Shown in pieces: positions 53,739 through 61,541 of a DNA stretch of 64,000 bases; position 1 is the stretch's first letter; each line of letters starts with the position of its first letter. Source of the stretch: Hyphomonas sp. CY54-11-8 (lineage in GTDB: Bacteria; Pseudomonadota; Alphaproteobacteria; Caulobacterales; Hyphomonadaceae). Under the pieces are notes generated by a model. That model was not told the origin of the DNA and searched no databases. It saw only the letters and a list, made by a program, of their open reading frames with translations. Location of the stretch: NCBI RefSeq assembly GCF_000682735.1, contig NZ_AWFD01000035.1, positions 167,812-231,811 on the forward strand, read 5' to 3'. Position numbers and translations under genes: made by a program.

Positions 53739-54194
53739 ATGAAAAAAGTTGCGCAGGGCGATCGAGCCTTTGATCTGACAATCGATCCGGAGGTCGCATA
53801 CCGGATCGCGGTGCTTGTCCAGTCCTATCAGGGCGAGGGCATCATGCCGATGGAAGAAGACGATGTGGTCGATAGTGATATCGGAGATGATCCGATCACG
53901 GATGTCGATGCTATCGCTGATGAGGCAGAGAAGCCTCATGCGAACCTGCTCGATGATGAGCTTGAGGGGCTGATCCGTGGACTCAATGTCGATGCCAAGC
54001 ATGACCTGCTTGCGCTCATTTGGGTTGGGCGGGGTGACTATGAGGCCCGGGACTGGGCATCGGCTCGCCGTGCGGCCCGCGAGGCTGAGCCTTTTGATGT
54101 AACAGACTATCTGGAAGAGTTGCAGATGGGCAGTGACTACATTGAGAATGCGCTGGAGGCGATGGGGTATTCGCCGCCGGACGAGTTGTCCTGA
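53739..54194 (+). CDS. DUF3775 acidic protein
   Basis: 151 residues, strongly acidic in the first half (MEEDDVVDSDIGDDPITDVD). The conserved DUF3775 part is GLIRGLNVDAKHDLLALIWV, then GRGDYEARDWASARRAAREA and YLEELQMGSDYIENALEAMG. Function unknown. It lies 10 bp after usp and 23 bp before the ribonucleotide reductase, so it is co-transcribed. Confidence 0.85.
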   Translation: MKKVAQGDRAFDLTIDPEVAYRIAVLVQSYQGEGIMPMEEDDVVDSDIGDDPITDVDAIADEAEKPHANLLDDELEGLIRGLNVDAKHDLLALIWVGRGDYEARDWASARRAAREAEPFDVTDYLEELQMGSDYIENALEAMGYSPPDELS

Positions 54195-54217
54195 AGCCGT
54201 AAGGGAGGTTGGCAGGA

Positions 54218-55942
54218 ATGGATTCATTGCCGCCTCCCAATCCGCTTGCGCCGATTTCAAGGGAAATCTGGCTGAAAAAGTACAGGTTCCGCGACGAAGC
54301 ATCTATTGAAAATACCTGGAGCCGCGTTGCAACCGCAGTCGCTTCGGCTGAACCTCGTGACCAGAATTACTGGGCCGGTCGGTTTATGGCACTGCTGTCG
54401 GACTACCGGTTCCTGCCGGGAGGGCGAATCCTCGCCAATGCAGGGACGGGTCGAAACGCCACCTTGCTGAATTGCTTCGTCATGGGGGAGTTGGACGATT
54501 CCATCGATGGTTTGTTTTCGGCGCTGCGGGAAAGTGCGATCACGCTGCAGGCCGGTGGCGGAATAGGTCTCGACTTTTCACCGATCCGGCCGGCCGGGGC
54601 GGCTGCAGTTCGTACCGGGAACATTGCGAGTGGTCCGGTTTCCTTCATGCAGCTCTGGGATGCGATGTGTGAGACCATGACGGCAGATCGCGCCCGCCGG
54701 GGGGCCATGATGGCTGTGCTGCGCTGTGACCACCCTGATATCGAGGCTTTTGTCGAAGCAAAGAAAGAAGCCGGTGCACTATCTCGCTTCAATGTGTCTG
54801 TGCTTGTCAGCGACAATTTCATTCGTGCGATCGATGCAGATGCGGAGTGGCCACTTTTGTTTGAAGGAAAGGTCGTCCGCACTTTGAAGGCAAGGGCGTT
54901 GTGGGAAAAAATACTCTGTGCGGCTTTTGAGACGGGTGAGCCGGGGATATTGTTCATCGATCGCATCAACCGGGAAAACAATCTCGATTATGTGGAGACG
55001 ATTCATGCCTGCAATCCCTGTGGGGAAGTGCCTTTACCGCCTCATGGCGCATGCGATCTGGGCTCGGTAAATCTGACGCGCTTCATTCACCGGCCTTTTG
55101 CGCCGGAAGCAGATTTTGATTTTGGCGGCGCCGCGGAGACCACCCGCTTGGGTGTACGCTTTCTGGACAACGTGCTCGATGTTTCGCACTATCCTCTGGA
55201 GGAGCAGGCGCAGCAGGCTCATCAAGGGCGCCGTGTCGGGCTTGGCATCACCGGGCTGGCGGACGCATTGATTATGCTGGGGCTTGCCTATGATAGCAAT
55301 GATGGGCGGGAGTTCACCGCGCGTGTCCTCGGAACCATGCGCAATGCTGCTTATGAAGCGTCTGTAGGGCTTGCAGAAGAAAAGGGCAGTTTCCCTCTGT
55401 ATAAAGAGGGGGAGTTTCTGGATCGCCCTTTCACCAGGCGCCTTCCCGACTTCATAAGGAACAGAATTCAGAAAAATGGGATCCGCAACAGCCATTTGCT
55501 TGCGATCGCACCGACCGGATCAATCAGTTTGCTGGCAGGCAATATTTCCGCCGGGATCGAGCCGGTGTTTGCGTCATCGGTCAGTCGGCGCATGCGCCGG
55601 GACGATGGTGGGTTTGATGCGACAGTTGTAGAAGATTTTGCCTGCCGGCTCTGGCGGGAAACGGGCGAAGACGGTCTGCCGCCTGCATTTGTTACTGCGG
55701 GCGAGTTGTCACCAGATGCCCATCTGGCGATGCAGGCTACAGCGCAGGATTTCGTCGACAACGCGATATCCAAGACCATCAATGCCAACGCGGCGATGCC
55801 TTTTGAGGCGTTTGAGAAAGTATATCGAACTGCCTACGATCTCGGGCTCAAAGGATGCACGGTGTATCGGCAAGGCAGCCGGGGAGAAGACATTCTTACG
55901 CCCGTATATGAAGGTGCCTGGTGTACATCGGACACTTGCTGA
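54218..55942 (+). CDS. Compact adenosylcobalamin-dependent (class II) ribonucleotide reductase
   Basis: Reduces ribonucleotides to deoxyribonucleotides with a B12 radical, independent of oxygen. ATG 54218 is chosen over a TTG at 54209; AAGGGAGG precedes. The 574-residue product is short for the class. Active-site features: first redox Cys in ATLLNCFV, AGGGIGLDFSPIRP, the thiyl Cys motif NPCGEVPLPPHGACDLGSVN (about residue 265), PTGSISLLAGNISAGIEPVF, and a C-terminal redox pair CTSDTC at the very end. The N-terminal ATP-cone is missing, so dATP inhibition through it is absent. Class choice rests on the lack of a small subunit gene and resemblance to NrdJ. Confidence 0.9.
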   Translation: MDSLPPPNPLAPISREIWLKKYRFRDEASIENTWSRVATAVASAEPRDQNYWAGRFMALLSDYRFLPGGRILANAGTGRNATLLNCFVMGELDDSIDGLFSALRESAITLQAGGGIGLDFSPIRPAGAAAVRTGNIASGPVSFMQLWDAMCETMTADRARRGAMMAVLRCDHPDIEAFVEAKKEAGALSRFNVSVLVSDNFIRAIDADAEWPLLFEGKVVRTLKARALWEKILCAAFETGEPGILFIDRINRENNLDYVETIHACNPCGEVPLPPHGACDLGSVNLTRFIHRPFAPEADFDFGGAAETTRLGVRFLDNVLDVSHYPLEEQAQQAHQGRRVGLGITGLADALIMLGLAYDSNDGREFTARVLGTMRNAAYEASVGLAEEKGSFPLYKEGEFLDRPFTRRLPDFIRNRIQKNGIRNSHLLAIAPTGSISLLAGNISAGIEPVFASSVSRRMRRDDGGFDATVVEDFACRLWRETGEDGLPPAFVTAGELSPDAHLAMQATAQDFVDNAISKTINANAAMPFEAFEKVYRTAYDLGLKGCTVYRQGSRGEDILTPVYEGAWCTSDTC

Positions 55943-56033
55943 TCGTCTTGGCCTTTCAAGGGTGTAATGATGTGATGCTAGGCGTTCACCCGAAGCAGGA
56001 CTAAAGTACCTCGACTGAATGAAAGGGACTCAC

Positions 56034-56450
56034 ATGTATTTGCGGCGCTCCGGACTCCTCGCTTCAGGCCTTTTTGCAGGCTTTGCCATTTTGACGGCAT
56101 GTAATTCCACGCCGGCAAATGATGCTGAAGAAAGTGTCGCTGTTGCACCTCAGCCAGAAGAGGACGGAGAACAGTTTGCCTATGACAGCAAGATCAAGGT
56201 TGGCAAACTGATCGCGGAAACACGCTGCTCCACCTGTCACGCGATCGGGGCGACCGGTAACAGCCCTCATCAAGATGCCAAACCCTTCCGGCAATTGTCC
56301 GAAAACTACCCGGTGCGAAATCTCGAAGAAGCACTCGCCGAAGGGATCGTTGTCGGTCACCCCGACATGCCGATGTTTGTGCTCAGCCCTTATGAGATTG
56401 ATGCGCTGATTACCTATCTTGAAAGCATCCAGGAACCGCACCCGGCCTGA
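56034..56450 (+). CDS. Lipoprotein c-type cytochrome
   Basis: 138 residues. ATG 56034 with AAAGGGA upstream gives a lipoprotein signal (lipobox LTAC). After an acidic linker there is one heme-c motif CSTCHAIGATGNSPH and a probable Met axial ligand in GHPDMPMFVLSPYEID. A class I monoheme fold anchored in the membrane facing the periplasm is expected. It is likely an electron carrier. It lies 91 bp after the RNR on the same strand and may share transcription, but there is no sequence proof. Confidence 0.9.
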   Translation: MYLRRSGLLASGLFAGFAILTACNSTPANDAEESVAVAPQPEEDGEQFAYDSKIKVGKLIAETRCSTCHAIGATGNSPHQDAKPFRQLSENYPVRNLEEALAEGIVVGHPDMPMFVLSPYEIDALITYLESIQEPHPA

Positions 56451-56458
56451 CTTGGGCT

Positions 56459-58099
56459 CTAGTCGCTACGTGTCGGATCGTTTGTTGTCTCTGTGGACAA
56501 GTCCGGGTCAACCGTCACGCCCGTCACCTGACGCTCGAGCATTCGGACAATGGGCGGTGGCCAACTGCCCTGATGAAGCGTGTGCAGGATGATCAGATTT
56601 TCCCTGTCGGCATGCGTGCGCCGTTCATTATGAAGGACATAGTCCATCCAGCGTCCGAACCGGTACTTTTCGATCCAGACCTCCGGATCGCTTAGATCCC
56701 GAACCAGGGCCCAATTGCGGGCGCCATCCCGGAGGCGTACGCGGCGGCTTTCATTCATGGCCGCCAGGAACCGCGGCACGTCTTCCTCACGGATGCGATA
56801 GTGTACAGCGATGTGGACCGGCCCTGCGCGCGGTTCGACCGGCACTTCCACGTCCGGAACCTTCCAGCGGCCGACAAGTTCGAGGTTCAGGTCCTGCACT
56901 TCCGGCAGGCGCATGAAAAAGCCTACAACAAGGCCGACAGCCTGAATGGCTGCCATCATCAGGATCGCTTCTGCAATTCCGTGCAGCTCCGCGAGCCTGC
57001 CGCTCATCCAGCTTCCCGCAGCCATCGTGCCGAAGACGCACATCTGGTAGAGCGACAGGGCGCGTCCGACCACCCAGCGTGGTGCGGACATCTGTACGGT
57101 CACGTTCATGGTTGCCATTGCGAGCAACCAGCCCCAGCCAAACACGATCAGTCCCAATACGGTGAGCAGGAGCCAGGGGCTGAGCGCGATCACGACGGCA
57201 CCTGCGATCATGGCCGACACCGTCAGGCGGATCGTCGCCTCATTCGTGAGGCGTGCCCGCACTGGCCGGTTTGATAGAGCGCCCATGACGGCCCCGACCC
57301 CGAAGGAGCCCGACAGGATACCGAAGGTCACAGCGCTGCCGCCCACCAGGTGACTTGCCACGAGCGGCAGGAGCGACGGCACGCTCGCCGCGGCAAAGCC
57401 AAACAGCGTCGCCCGGAAGAGGACCCGGCGGATGGGCGGGGACAGGACGACGTAACGGACGCCGGCCGTCATCGCAGCTCCCAGATCCTCGCGCAGACTT
57501 GGCTGGGGCGGTTTCTCCGGGCGCCAGCGGAACAGGACCCAGATGATCCCGAGATAACTGAAGGCGTTGACCGTGAATGCGGCGGCCGACCCAAAGGCCG
57601 CTACGATTGCGCCACCAAGTGCCGGACCTGCCGTCCGGGCCATATTGAAGCCCATGGAGTTCATCGCGACGGCACCGGCAATTGTGCCGCGTGGCACAAT
57701 ATCGCCGACGGTTGCCTGCCAGGAGGGCGCATTCATAGCAGTGCCGCACCCGATCAGAAAAGTGAATCCGAGCAAGGCCCATGGTGTCAGGTGCCCGAAC
57801 CAGGCGAAAACACAGAGCGCAACCGAAAGAATGAACATCCAGCTCTGGCAGGCGAGCATCACAAGACGCCGCGGATAATTGTCTGCAATCGCGCCGGAGA
57901 GAAGCGCCAGGATCATGATGGGCAAGGTGACGGACGCCTGCACGAGGGCGATTTGCGTCTTGGTCCCCCCGAGTTCCACCATCAGCCAGGCCGCGCCGAC
58001 GCTCTGAATCAGACTGCCGAATTGGGACGCTACATTCGCCACCCAGATCCGCCTGTAGAGCGGAATGGAAAAGGGCGGTGGGGCGGAAGTGTCTGGCAT
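56459..58099 (-). CDS. MFS transporter with C-terminal monooxygenase-like domain (MFS_3)
   Basis: 546 residues. Residues 1-410 are a 12-helix major-facilitator exporter of the EntS/MFS_3 kind (RIWVANVASQFGSLIQSVGA, LSGAIADNYPRRLVMLACQS). The C-terminal 110 residues form a soluble ferredoxin-like tail (VHIAVHYRIREEDVPRFLAA), as in many MFS_3 members. Export of siderophores or small drugs is usual in the family; the substrate here is unknown. Convergent with the cytochrome gene (8 bp). Confidence 0.9.
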   Translation of the reverse strand: MPDTSAPPPFSIPLYRRIWVANVASQFGSLIQSVGAAWLMVELGGTKTQIALVQASVTLPIMILALLSGAIADNYPRRLVMLACQSWMFILSVALCVFAWFGHLTPWALLGFTFLIGCGTAMNAPSWQATVGDIVPRGTIAGAVAMNSMGFNMARTAGPALGGAIVAAFGSAAAFTVNAFSYLGIIWVLFRWRPEKPPQPSLREDLGAAMTAGVRYVVLSPPIRRVLFRATLFGFAAASVPSLLPLVASHLVGGSAVTFGILSGSFGVGAVMGALSNRPVRARLTNEATIRLTVSAMIAGAVVIALSPWLLLTVLGLIVFGWGWLLAMATMNVTVQMSAPRWVVGRALSLYQMCVFGTMAAGSWMSGRLAELHGIAEAILMMAAIQAVGLVVGFFMRLPEVQDLNLELVGRWKVPDVEVPVEPRAGPVHIAVHYRIREEDVPRFLAAMNESRRVRLRDGARNWALVRDLSDPEVWIEKYRFGRWMDYVLHNERRTHADRENLIILHTLHQGSWPPPIVRMLERQVTGVTVDPDLSTETTNDPTRSD

Positions 58100-58186
58100 G
58101 ATGTCCGGGGATGAATCTCAGCAACCAATCGTGGGAGGGATTGCCGCCGTGTTCAAGATGCCGATTTCAATGAGGCAGCAGGTGGA

Positions 58187-59005
58187 TCAGCTGGATTCCA
58201 TGGAAGCATAATATGCTTGCCAGCATTTGCGGCCGGTTTCGTTGTAGCGCACCATTGTGTCGACCATTCGAAGGAAGGCGTCCTGATCGCTCAGCTCCGG
58301 CGGCAGCATTGGATCAAAGTTGATGGTGCGGATAACCGCCTGACCGATGAGGAGCGACTCTCGCGCCGCAATATCCTTTGGCAGGTTTGGCAAGCGTTCA
58401 AGGCTGGCAGTCATGGCTTCTGTCGCCGCTTTATAGGTCCGGGCGAGATCTTCCGTGCGCCAGAGCGTTTCCCAGCGCTCGCTGTTCGGAAGCGCGCGTT
58501 CAGTGACCCGAAGGATTGAGATGGCATCGTCGGCTCCAATGCCGATGAGGTCTGCGCGGTGATCATCCAGTTCGCGGGCCAGATTGGCAGGTCGAACCCA
58601 GTAGCTTGACTTTGTTTCCTTATAGCCTGACAGGCCAAGCGCTCTTTCACGGGCGCGCAACTGTTTTCGATCGGTCCGGCCAAGATGGCCTGTCATTGCA
58701 ACGAGCCAGTCCCCCTTCCATGGCACAATGCGGCTGGACACATCTTTCCAGCCCTGGACGCGCCGTGTCAGTGCTCTCGAGTTTGGGCCCGGCTGGTAGA
58801 CGCCGCGGCCCGGACTTTCCAGCAAGCCTTCTTTGAGAAGCCGGGTGACCGCGACCCTGAGAGTCGCTGGCTCTATATCGAACAGGGCGGCGGCATCGAT
58901 GAGCCGGCCGATCGATTGCGGCGCCGAAAAGGCGCTGCTCATCAGCGACAGGACAAGCGCGCGGGGTGATACGTCCTTCGGATCGAGAGGCTTAAAATAA
59001 TACAC
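58187..59005 (-). CDS. PaaX-family transcriptional regulator
   Basis: 272 residues. The N-terminal winged-helix domain (about 12-80: SPRALVLSLMSSAFSAPQSI, then ATLRVAVTRLLKEGLL) and the PaaX C-terminal domains (KSSYWVRPANLARELDDHRA and TLWRTEDLARTYKAATEAM) are recognisable. PaaX represses phenylacetate catabolism in response to phenylacetyl-CoA, but no paa genes are near, so the ligand is likely another acyl-CoA. The start is GTG 59005 with no SD, so a leaderless or very short leader is likely. Divergent from the desaturase, with the promoter between. Confidence 0.9.
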   Translation of the reverse strand: MYYFKPLDPKDVSPRALVLSLMSSAFSAPQSIGRLIDAAALFDIEPATLRVAVTRLLKEGLLESPGRGVYQPGPNSRALTRRVQGWKDVSSRIVPWKGDWLVAMTGHLGRTDRKQLRARERALGLSGYKETKSSYWVRPANLARELDDHRADLIGIGADDAISILRVTERALPNSERWETLWRTEDLARTYKAATEAMTASLERLPNLPKDIAARESLLIGQAVIRTINFDPMLPPELSDQDAFLRMVDTMVRYNETGRKCWQAYYASMESS

Positions 59006-59008
59006 GGA

Positions 59009-59037
59009 TTGACCAATAATGATAAAGTATGTAATAA
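59009..59037 (+). promoter_or_regulatory. Sigma70-type promoter of the desaturase gene
   Basis: TTGACC (59009-59014), 17-nt spacer, TAATAA (59032-59037). Both boxes are near consensus. Transcription would start near 59044, 26 nt before the GTG. The -35 box is 4 bp from the start codon of the PaaX-family gene. Confidence 0.75.
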
Positions 59038-59069
59038 ATGATGAAAGAGTTCAATGGGAGAGAACCGAC

Positions 59070-59990
59070 GTGACGAACCAGCTCAAATTATCCGATGTCC
59101 TGACGAAAGACGAGCTGCGTGATTTACGCAAGAAGTCGAACCTCAGGGCGTTCGTCACGTTGAGCTGGAACTGGGGGCTGATCGCTGCGGCTTTTGCCGT
59201 GGCGATTGTCTGGCCCAATCCACTGACCATTCTGGCAGGGATTGTCATTCTTGGCGGGCGTCAGTTGGGGCTCGGGATCATCAATCATGATTGTGCCCAT
59301 CACGCGTTCTTCAAGAACCGGAAAGTGGATGAGTTTGTCGGCCACTACCTGGTCGGCGCACCGATGAATATCTCTCTGCCAGCTTACCGGGCCTATCACC
59401 TCAAGCACCACAAGTACGCCGGCACGCCGGATGATCCGGATATTGTGTTCGTGAAGAACTACCCGGTTTCAAAGGAAAGCTTGCGACGGAAATTCGTACG
59501 GGATTTCACAGGGCGCACCGGGTTTCGCGATACGATGCGGAAGATCAGGAGCTTCAGATTGTCGCGCAACTGGCCGTGGCTGACTTTCCACGTGTTGTTG
59601 TTGGGAACGCTGACATTGGCAGGGGCGCCATGGGCCTATCTGATGTGGTGGGCAGCGGAACTGTTCGTTTATCCGGCGATCGTTCGCCTTCGTCAGATTG
59701 GCGAACACGGCACAGCGAAGGATCGCACCCAGCTTGATCCGCGGCTGAACACCGGGACGACGACCGCTCCGTTCTGGCAGCGTGTGCTGATCGCGCCGAA
59801 CGACGTGAACTACCATTTGGAGCATCACATGTTCGCTTCGATACCGCCTTATCGATTGAAGCGGCTGCATCAGATGCTGGCGTCACGCGGCTATTATGAT
59901 GGATTTGAGTGTATCTCGAAGGATTATTTCGATGTCATTCGCCGGGCCGTGCGATCGGACGAAAAGCCAGCGATGGTACCTGCCGAATAG
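59070..59990 (+). CDS. Membrane fatty-acid desaturase/hydroxylase
   Basis: 306-residue di-iron membrane enzyme. GTG 59070 follows GGGAG; the upstream frame to 59019 overlaps the promoter. The three histidine boxes are INHDCAHHAFF, YHLKHHKY and YHLEHHMFASIPPYRL, in the order and form of the FADS superfamily. Four hydrophobic segments are present. It would desaturate or hydroxylate an acyl or terpenoid chain; the exact substrate is unknown. Regulation by the divergent PaaX-family protein is likely by position. Convergent with the MaoC gene (6 bp). Confidence 0.92.
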   Translation: MTNQLKLSDVLTKDELRDLRKKSNLRAFVTLSWNWGLIAAAFAVAIVWPNPLTILAGIVILGGRQLGLGIINHDCAHHAFFKNRKVDEFVGHYLVGAPMNISLPAYRAYHLKHHKYAGTPDDPDIVFVKNYPVSKESLRRKFVRDFTGRTGFRDTMRKIRSFRLSRNWPWLTFHVLLLGTLTLAGAPWAYLMWWAAELFVYPAIVRLRQIGEHGTAKDRTQLDPRLNTGTTTAPFWQRVLIAPNDVNYHLEHHMFASIPPYRLKRLHQMLASRGYYDGFECISKDYFDVIRRAVRSDEKPAMVPAE

Positions 59991-59996
59991 GAAGTC

Positions 59997-60464
59997 CTAT
60001 TCGGCGTCGCTGTCGGGGTTTCGCACCTGTATCAGGCCGTTCGACACCATGCTCATGACGATGTCGCCATTCTGATTGTAGATGGTCTGTTCAGTCTTCA
60101 TCAGGCCCATTTCGGGGCGGCTTTTCATCCGGCGCTTACCGATCAGTTTTGATTCAACGCGCAGCGTATCTCCGGGATAGACCGGCTTTCGCCAGCGCAG
60201 CTCGTCAACACCGGGTGAGCCCAGCGATGCTGTCGGTTCCTGTGTGCTCCATCCTTCAACCATCATTCGCATGGCCATCGCCGCTGTGTGCCAGCCAGAT
60301 GCGGACAGGCGGCCGAAATGGGTCTTCGCCGCTGCCTCGTCATCCAGGTGGAAGGGTTGGGGATCGTACTTTCCGGCAAACTCGATCACTTCCTCGCGGG
60401 TCACGTCATAAGTCCGTTCGGATTTCGTGACTGTGCCGATCACGAGGTCTTCGTAGTAGCGCAT
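59997..60464 (-). CDS. MaoC-family dehydratase
   Basis: 155-residue single hotdog domain. YDPQPFHLDDEAAAKTHFGR (D-x-x-P-x-H motif) and ASGWHTAAMAMRMMVEG, then SLGSPGVDELRWRKPVYPGD, are typical of enoyl-CoA hydratases of this kind. AAGGA precedes the ATG. It ends beside the desaturase on the opposite strand and may share lipid metabolism, but not transcription. Lies downstream of the TauE terminator, so it has its own promoter in the region 60465-60483 or is read through. Confidence 0.88.
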   Translation of the reverse strand: MRYYEDLVIGTVTKSERTYDVTREEVIEFAGKYDPQPFHLDDEAAAKTHFGRLSASGWHTAAMAMRMMVEGWSTQEPTASLGSPGVDELRWRKPVYPGDTLRVESKLIGKRRMKSRPEMGLMKTEQTIYNQNGDIVMSMVSNGLIQVRNPDSDAE

Positions 60465-60483
60465 GAACAGGTTCCTTCAGGCC

Positions 60484-60515
60484 AAAAAGAAAGCCGCGCC
60501 TGAATGGCGCGGCTT
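60484..60515 (-). terminator. Rho-independent terminator after the TauE/SafE gene
   Basis: Stem AAGCCGCGCC (60491-60500) with GGCGCGGCTT (60506-60515), 5-nt loop. On the reverse strand it is followed by TCTTTTT. It lies 66 nt after the stop of the exporter gene. Confidence 0.88.
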
Positions 60516-60581
60516 GCGTTACGTCAGGCAAGAATGCCGGGCAGTAGCTTCGGACACTTTCGGTGTTCGAAGCTTGCTGTG

Positions 60582-61502
60582 TTAGCGTCCACCCATATGC
60601 GGCAGCTCGGTCGTCACCTGAACCGCGGAAGCTGTTGTCAGAGGATTCTTTGCCGGCGCCTTGTGGAAAGCGGTCCACAGCATCAGGCTCGACGTGCAGA
60701 GCAGGTAGACGCCCAGTGCCTTTTTCAGCTTTGCGGAATCCAGGCTGTGGGCAAGTGCCGCACCGATCGGCGCAGTGATCATGCTCATCGAGATGATCGC
60801 CAGCATTGCGACAACGTTCACGTAGCCGATTGAGCCGAATGGCAGGCCGGTTTCACCCAGGCCGCTGATGATCGAGCCGATCGTGCCGGGCACGGCGATG
60901 ATTGTGCCGAAGCCGGCCGCCGTTGCGATGGCCCGGTGCACTGGCTGGCCAGACAGGGTCATGATCAGGATGGCCGGTGTGCCGCCCCCAATGCCCAGCA
61001 GGGTGCAGAAGCCGCCGAGGAAGCTGCCAAGGCCGCCGCGGGCAACGCCCTTCGGCATCTCATCCGACACGGTGCGCTTGGACAGGATCGGGAAAAGGAA
61101 GTGCCAGGCCATGATGAACACGCCGACGCCGAAGATGATCTTCAGGGATTTGCCGTCCAGGAAGCGTGCGACGCTGAGGCCCAGCACGACGCCCAGGACA
61201 ACCCACGGCGCCCATTGCTTGAGGATATTGAAATCCACAGCCCCTCGCTTTGCGTGTGCCTGCACGGACCGGAGCGAGGTGAAGATGATCGTGGCCAGCG
61301 ACGTGCCGATGGCGACGTGCATGATCTTGTCCTCAGACATCGGCTGTCCCGTTGTCGAGAGGAGGGTGAAGACGGCTGCGAGAGCCGGCACGACGACAAA
61401 GCCGCCACCGATTCCGAACAGCCCCGCCAGAAGGCCGGCAAAAGCACCGGCAACCAGCATCGACAGGATTAGCGGGAGTGCATCAGCTAACATTGTAATC
61501 AC
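60582..61502 (-). CDS. TauE/SafE family membrane exporter
   Basis: 306-residue inner-membrane protein with about 8 helices. AGAFAGLLAGLFGIGGGFVV and GVARGGLGSFLGGFCTLLGI, then GGGTPAILIMTL, are the two TSUP repeat motifs. Members export sulfite, sulfoacetate or other organic anions. It starts 39 bp after the stop of the TonB receptor and is probably co-transcribed with it. Substrate unknown. Confidence 0.92.
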   Translation of the reverse strand: MITMLADALPLILSMLVAGAFAGLLAGLFGIGGGFVVVPALAAVFTLLSTTGQPMSEDKIMHVAIGTSLATIIFTSLRSVQAHAKRGAVDFNILKQWAPWVVLGVVLGLSVARFLDGKSLKIIFGVGVFIMAWHFLFPILSKRTVSDEMPKGVARGGLGSFLGGFCTLLGIGGGTPAILIMTLSGQPVHRAIATAAGFGTIIAVPGTIGSIISGLGETGLPFGSIGYVNVVAMLAIISMSMITAPIGAALAHSLDSAKLKKALGVYLLCTSSLMLWTAFHKAPAKNPLTTASAVQVTTELPHMGGR

Positions 61503-61541
61503 TCGGTTTCAGATTGGAAAAAGGATTGCTGTTGATCATGA

